Source: Rheinheimera lutimaris (GTDB lineage: Bacteria; Pseudomonadota; Gammaproteobacteria; Enterobacterales; Alteromonadaceae). Taken from it: a stretch of 64,000 nucleotides of DNA. The translations under genes were made by a program, and so were the position numbers. Shown in pieces: positions 61,135 through 64,000 of this stretch; the first letter of the stretch is position 1; every line of letters begins with the position of its first letter. The stretch is from NCBI RefSeq assembly GCF_013283795.1, contig NZ_JABSOD010000007.1:1-64000 (forward strand), written 5' to 3'. Under the pieces are notes generated by a model that saw nothing but the letters and a program-made list of their open reading frames with translations, was not told the DNA's origin and did not search any database.

Positions 61135-61395
61135 TCAGGCATTACTGTCTAAAAATTGCCGCGCTCTGGCTACTGCTTCTTTTACTTTCATCTGCATTTC
61201 AAAGCGCTCGCTTTGCGGCAGGTAGAATGCCATATCTACTTCATAACGAATATAACGCGGCGGTAGCAAATTGAGTGAGATGCAGCACAGGTCGGCCAGG
61301 TATTCGGCGTCTTTTTCCTGATCCAATCCCAGTTCAACAACATGATCCAGCGTAAGTTTTTCGTAATAGTTATGGATATCGTCGTCAAGTTTCAT
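61135..61395 (-). CDS. comFB: ComFB family protein
   Basis: 86 residues. Matches the late-competence ComFB family: HNYYEKLTLDHVVELG, a cysteine pair in YLADLCCISLNLLPPRYIRY, and a helical C-terminus. Some cyanobacterial and Bacillus members bind cyclic di-GMP (others report different nucleotides); whether this one does is inference. The two diguanylate cyclases in the window make that worth noting. ATG after AAGGGCC. Operon with rsmS. Confidence 0.85.
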   Translation of the reverse strand: MKLDDDIHNYYEKLTLDHVVELGLDQEKDAEYLADLCCISLNLLPPRYIRYEVDMAFYLPQSERFEMQMKVKEAVARARQFLDSNA

Positions 61396-61463
61396 AGTTG
61401 GCCCTTAGTGATTAAGCATCTACCAAAGCATAATCAGCTTTAGCCGAAAACACCACTGAAAGA

Positions 61464-61491
61464 TTGAGTTAGCAACAGTGGCTGCTACAAT
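61464..61491 (+). promoter_or_regulatory. Promoter of the tryptophan 2,3-dioxygenase gene with flanking inverted repeat
   Basis: TTGAGT (61464-61469), 16-base spacer, TACAAT (61486-61491) with a TG extension. CCACTG (61453-61458) and CAGTGG (61476-61481) form an inverted repeat around the -35 that could be a repressor or activator site. Confidence 0.55.
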
Positions 61492-61521
61492 GCGCGCAAC
61501 AGTGATGACAGAAGAACACTC

Positions 61522-62619
61522 ATGCAAAAAAATACCACTCCTTGCTATTACGGCGACTATTTACAACTGGACAAGATACTGACGGCTCAGGCACCGGAAA
61601 GCGCCAAATATGCTGACGAAGCGCATGATGAAACCTTATTTATTATTGTGCACCAGGTGTATGAGCTGTGGTTTAAGCAAATTTTGCACGAACTGAAAGC
61701 GGTAATGGACGTGTTTGCCGGTGCCCAAGTCAGAGATGAACAACTCACCGGTATAGTGCATAAACTTAAACGGATTATGACGATCCAGCAATTGATGAAT
61801 CAGCAGATAGGTGTGATGGAAACCATGACACCACAAGACTTTATGTCATTTCGTGACTATCTTGTACCGGCGTCCGGTTTTCAGAGTATTCAGTTTAAAA
61901 TGCTGGAAATTGGTTTAGGCTTAAAAAGCGATTTCCGTATCGATTTTGATAAAAACTCGTTTTACAGCCGGTTAAATGAAAAAGACCGCACTTTTTTGCA
62001 GCAACTGGAACACGAGCCCAGCTTGTTTGAGCGTATCGAAAAATGGCTGGAGCGGATGCCGTTTCTGGAGTTGGAGAACTTCAGCTTTTGGCAAATGTAT
62101 CAGCAGGCCACCGACGCTATGCTGGCGGAAGACAAAAGTACGGTGCAGGCGATTGCACAAATTGCCGAACATGAGCGCGAATTGCAGCTGGCTGAAATTG
62201 CCCGCACGGCAGAAAAGTTTGCTGCCTTACTGGACAAAGATAAGTACGTGCAGTTGCAACAATCCGGCACCTTCCGTTTAAGCCAACGCGCCATGTTGTC
62301 GGCGTTGTTTATTACCTTGTATCAGGAAGAACCTGTGTTTAACCTGCCGTTTCAGTTACTCACCTGCTTAACAGAGATTGATGAGTTATTCACTATCTGG
62401 CGTTATAAACATGCCATGATGGTGCAACGTATGCTTGGTACTAAAATTGGTACCGGCGGCTCATCCGGGCATGACTATTTAAAACGCACTACCGAGAAAA
62501 ACCGCATTTTCACCGATCTGTTTAATATGGCGACGTTTTTATTACCCAAAGCGGATTTGCCGGTATTACCGCCGCAAGTAAAACGGCGTTTAGGTTTCTA
62601 TTTTGCCGGCGAGATCTGA
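61522..62619 (+). CDS. kynA: Tryptophan 2,3-dioxygenase
   Basis: 365 residues, longer than the roughly 280-residue bacterial norm and nearer the eukaryotic size. Opens the indole ring of tryptophan to N-formylkynurenine using heme. CYYGDYLQLDKILTAQ at the start, the distal-side region HDETLFIIVHQVYELWFKQILHEL near residue 35, and the proximal heme histidine in WRYKHAMMVQRMLG near 297, followed by GTGGSSGHDYLKRT, which binds the substrate. No kynB or kynU adjacent. Its 3' end overlaps the HDAC-like gene by 30 bases, antisense. Confidence 0.96.
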   Translation: MQKNTTPCYYGDYLQLDKILTAQAPESAKYADEAHDETLFIIVHQVYELWFKQILHELKAVMDVFAGAQVRDEQLTGIVHKLKRIMTIQQLMNQQIGVMETMTPQDFMSFRDYLVPASGFQSIQFKMLEIGLGLKSDFRIDFDKNSFYSRLNEKDRTFLQQLEHEPSLFERIEKWLERMPFLELENFSFWQMYQQATDAMLAEDKSTVQAIAQIAEHERELQLAEIARTAEKFAALLDKDKYVQLQQSGTFRLSQRAMLSALFITLYQEEPVFNLPFQLLTCLTEIDELFTIWRYKHAMMVQRMLGTKIGTGGSSGHDYLKRTTEKNRIFTDLFNMATFLLPKADLPVLPPQVKRRLGFYFAGEI

Positions 62620-63528
62620 GCCACACAGGGTAAAGGCGGCTTTAAACAATTGCAGATGCAGTTGTACCAGTGCATCTACATTGCGCTGATAGCCGCCGCC
62701 AATAACGGCTGCTACCGGTATTGACCTGTCTTTGCAGCTTTGCAGCACCAGCAGATCACGCTGAAATAACGCTGGTGTGGATATGCTTAACAAACCCAGT
62801 TCGTCCAGTTGGTGAATATCAACACCGGCATCGTACAGCACTAAGTCCGGCTGGTGCCAGTTAAGCAAGCTATGCAGGCTTTCCTGCACAGCCTGCAGGT
62901 AATCGTCGTCGCTGCAGTCTTTTTCTACTGCGATATCCCAGTCTGATTGCTGCTTGCGGTAAGGAAAGTTTTTCCCGCAATGCACAGAGCAACTGATAAT
63001 ACGCGGTTCATCACTTAACATTAACGCGCTGCCATCGCCCTGATGTACGTCTAAATCAATAATCAGTATTTTATCCAGTCCTTGCGCCAACAGCGTTTTA
63101 GCTGCCAACACTAAGTCATTAAACAAACAAAAGCCGGAGCCTTCGGCATAAAACGCATGATGATAACCACCGCTTAAATGCAAGGCGATGCCACTGGTAA
63201 GCGCGGCCTGTGCGGTTTGCAAGGTACCACCGAGCGAATGCAATGAGCGTTGAAACAGTTGCTCTGACCAGGGAAAGCCAATACGACGCATCGCTTTGGC
63301 GTCAATGCTGCCGTCTGCCAAACTTTGAATGTACTGCGGGCAATGAATTTGCGCTAACAATGCTGTGCTTACCGGCTCCGGCTGCGTAAAAGCAGCGGCC
63401 GGCACACCAATACTAAGCAACTGCTGATACAGTTTACGGTACTTGGTAATGGGGTAGCGATGTAACGGCGGTAGCGACAGTTTGCTGTAACAGGGGTGAT
63501 ACAGCATGGCTGGTAAGGCGCTTGGCAT
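62590..63528 (-). CDS. Histone-deacetylase-like (arginase/deacetylase fold) protein
   Basis: 312 residues. Zinc-dependent deacetylase family (AcuC/AphA relatives). LSGGYHHAFYAEGSGFCLFNDLVLAA near residue 118 includes the catalytic His pair; ILIIDLDVHQGDGSA near 157 has two zinc ligands; ISCSVHCGKNFPYRK follows; VLYDAGVDIHQLDELG near 235 supplies the last zinc Asp; IGGGYQRN closes the site. Likely removes acyl groups from lysine, polyamines or small acetylated molecules; substrate unknown. Three bases separate it from the upstream priC-like gene. Confidence 0.92.
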   Translation of the reverse strand: MPSALPAMLYHPCYSKLSLPPLHRYPITKYRKLYQQLLSIGVPAAAFTQPEPVSTALLAQIHCPQYIQSLADGSIDAKAMRRIGFPWSEQLFQRSLHSLGGTLQTAQAALTSGIALHLSGGYHHAFYAEGSGFCLFNDLVLAAKTLLAQGLDKILIIDLDVHQGDGSALMLSDEPRIISCSVHCGKNFPYRKQQSDWDIAVEKDCSDDDYLQAVQESLHSLLNWHQPDLVLYDAGVDIHQLDELGLLSISTPALFQRDLLVLQSCKDRSIPVAAVIGGGYQRNVDALVQLHLQLFKAAFTLCGSDLAGKIET

Positions 63529-63531
63529 AGG

Positions 63532-64000
63532 TTAATTCCGCCGCTCCAAATCCTGAATTTGTTGCTCTATGTCAAACAGCGCTTTGCGACAACGGCCTAA
63601 CCTGGCATGCAGTGCCAGACCACGTTGTATTGCCTCTGCAGAGTTGTCACGCCCGTTCAGGCTGATCATGTCCTGCAGACGGCGTTCGAACTCCTGCGTA
63701 TCGCTAAGCTGCTGGTACAACTGTTGGCTGCCGGCGCTAAGTTGCTGCACTACCGTTGCTACTTTGCGGCTTTTACTGGTGGATTTCTTACGTACATCAA
63801 CATGACGAAACGCTTGGGTTAATGCTGCTGTTTGCTCACTAAGTCGTTGCACCAGGCGTTGTTTAGCGGCCGGGCTCAGGCGTGCGTCAGCTAAATGCGC
63901 CAGGTTGCGCAGTGCTTCACTAACGTAATCGGTTAAATGCGGCGATCGGCAGCTGAATACGGTGCTGTCGAACCAGTTTTGTGGTTTACCCGGTCGTTGC
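63532..64000 (-). CDS. priC: Primosomal replication protein PriC-like, N-terminus beyond the window
   Basis: At least 155 residues, open to the window edge, so the start lies beyond 64000. Helical, with the PriC pattern: FDSTVFSCRSPHLTDYVSEA followed by a leucine-rich helix, a central QQLYQQLSDTQEFERRLQDMI, and a C-terminal RLGRCRKALFDIEQQIQDLER resembling E. coli PriC. PriC loads DnaB at stalled forks. priC is next to ybaM/rsmS in E. coli, and an rsmS lies nearby here. A GTG at 63852 is an internal codon, not the start. Confidence 0.7.
   Translation of the reverse strand, partial: QRPGKPQNWFDSTVFSCRSPHLTDYVSEALRNLAHLADARLSPAAKQRLVQRLSEQTAALTQAFRHVDVRKKSTSKSRKVATVVQQLSAGSQQLYQQLSDTQEFERRLQDMISLNGRDNSAEAIQRGLALHARLGRCRKALFDIEQQIQDLERRN

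Noticed and set aside
63532..63852. A complete 106-residue gene starting at a GTG at 63852
   Set aside because: The frame stays open to the window edge with PriC-like residues upstream, so the GTG is internal and the gene is partial.

Overview
This window looks like core chromosome of a gammaproteobacterium, most plausibly an Alteromonadales-type marine or freshwater bacterium close to Rheinheimera or Arsukibacterium. The genus is inferred from protein flavour and gene order and could not be tested here. Supporting signs are the map-glnD-dapD versus rpsB-tsf-pyrH-frr divergence, the unbroken rseP-bamA-skp-lpxD-fabZ-lpxA-lpxB-rnhB-dnaE-accA-tilS run, the ppnN/xni/queF/syd and yqcC-truC-yqcA neighbourhoods, a Pseudomonas-type isocitrate lyase and a eukaryote-like short isocitrate dehydrogenase. 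No phage, insertion sequence, plasmid or CRISPR module is visible. Most genes are housekeeping, so the unusual material lies in the non-coding and small-gene layer.

Layout. 1-8.8 kb: a small YjfB-like motility protein, a DUF2726 protein, the glyoxylate shunt (aceB, a LysR regulator, aceA) and a full phosphorelay hybrid kinase. 8.8-9.9 kb: nine tRNA genes, Phe and Thr alternating, built from an exact 233-bp tandem period. 9.9-17 kb: a prolyl oligopeptidase lipoprotein, a purine nucleoside/base salvage group (deoB, deoD, gpt, a CDA-fold deaminase), a VF530 protein and isocitrate dehydrogenase. Two related structured RNA elements sit at 14.8 and 15.8 kb. 17-30.8 kb: an unknown 476-aa protein, two DUF3192 paralogues, xni, ppnN, a diguanylate cyclase preceded by a 20-codon ORF and a strong terminator, queF, syd, several small conserved proteins, yqcC-truC-yqcA, cysZ and a small membrane protein.

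30.8-55.9 kb: dapD, glnD and map on the minus strand. Divergent from them runs the long translation / lipid / envelope superoperon rpsB, tsf, pyrH, frr, uppS, cdsA, dxr, rseP, bamA, skp, lpxD, fabZ, lpxA, lpxB, rnhB, dnaE, accA, tilS. Many junctions there are one- or four-base stop/start overlaps. 55.9-64 kb: a second diguanylate cyclase, a patatin-like phospholipase, a DUF3014 protein, a methyl-accepting chemotaxis protein, the SRP 4.5S RNA gene with a small antisense-overlapping rsmS gene, comFB, tryptophan 2,3-dioxygenase, a histone-deacetylase-like protein and the 3' part of a priC-like gene cut by the window edge.

Functionally, aceA and aceB bypass the decarboxylating steps that isocitrate dehydrogenase takes, so one window holds both sides of the isocitrate branch point. 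The salvage genes form a route from nucleosides to bases and nucleotides. The superoperon couples translation factors to phospholipid, isoprenoid, lipid A and outer membrane assembly. Best candidates for something new: the pair of covarying twoAYGGAY-like RNAs, the 20-aa ORF plus terminator ahead of a cyclic-di-GMP enzyme, the expanded tRNA array with one decayed Phe copy, and the rsmS/ffs antisense overlap. Start codons were adjusted where a Shine-Dalgarno sequence or family length argued for it.
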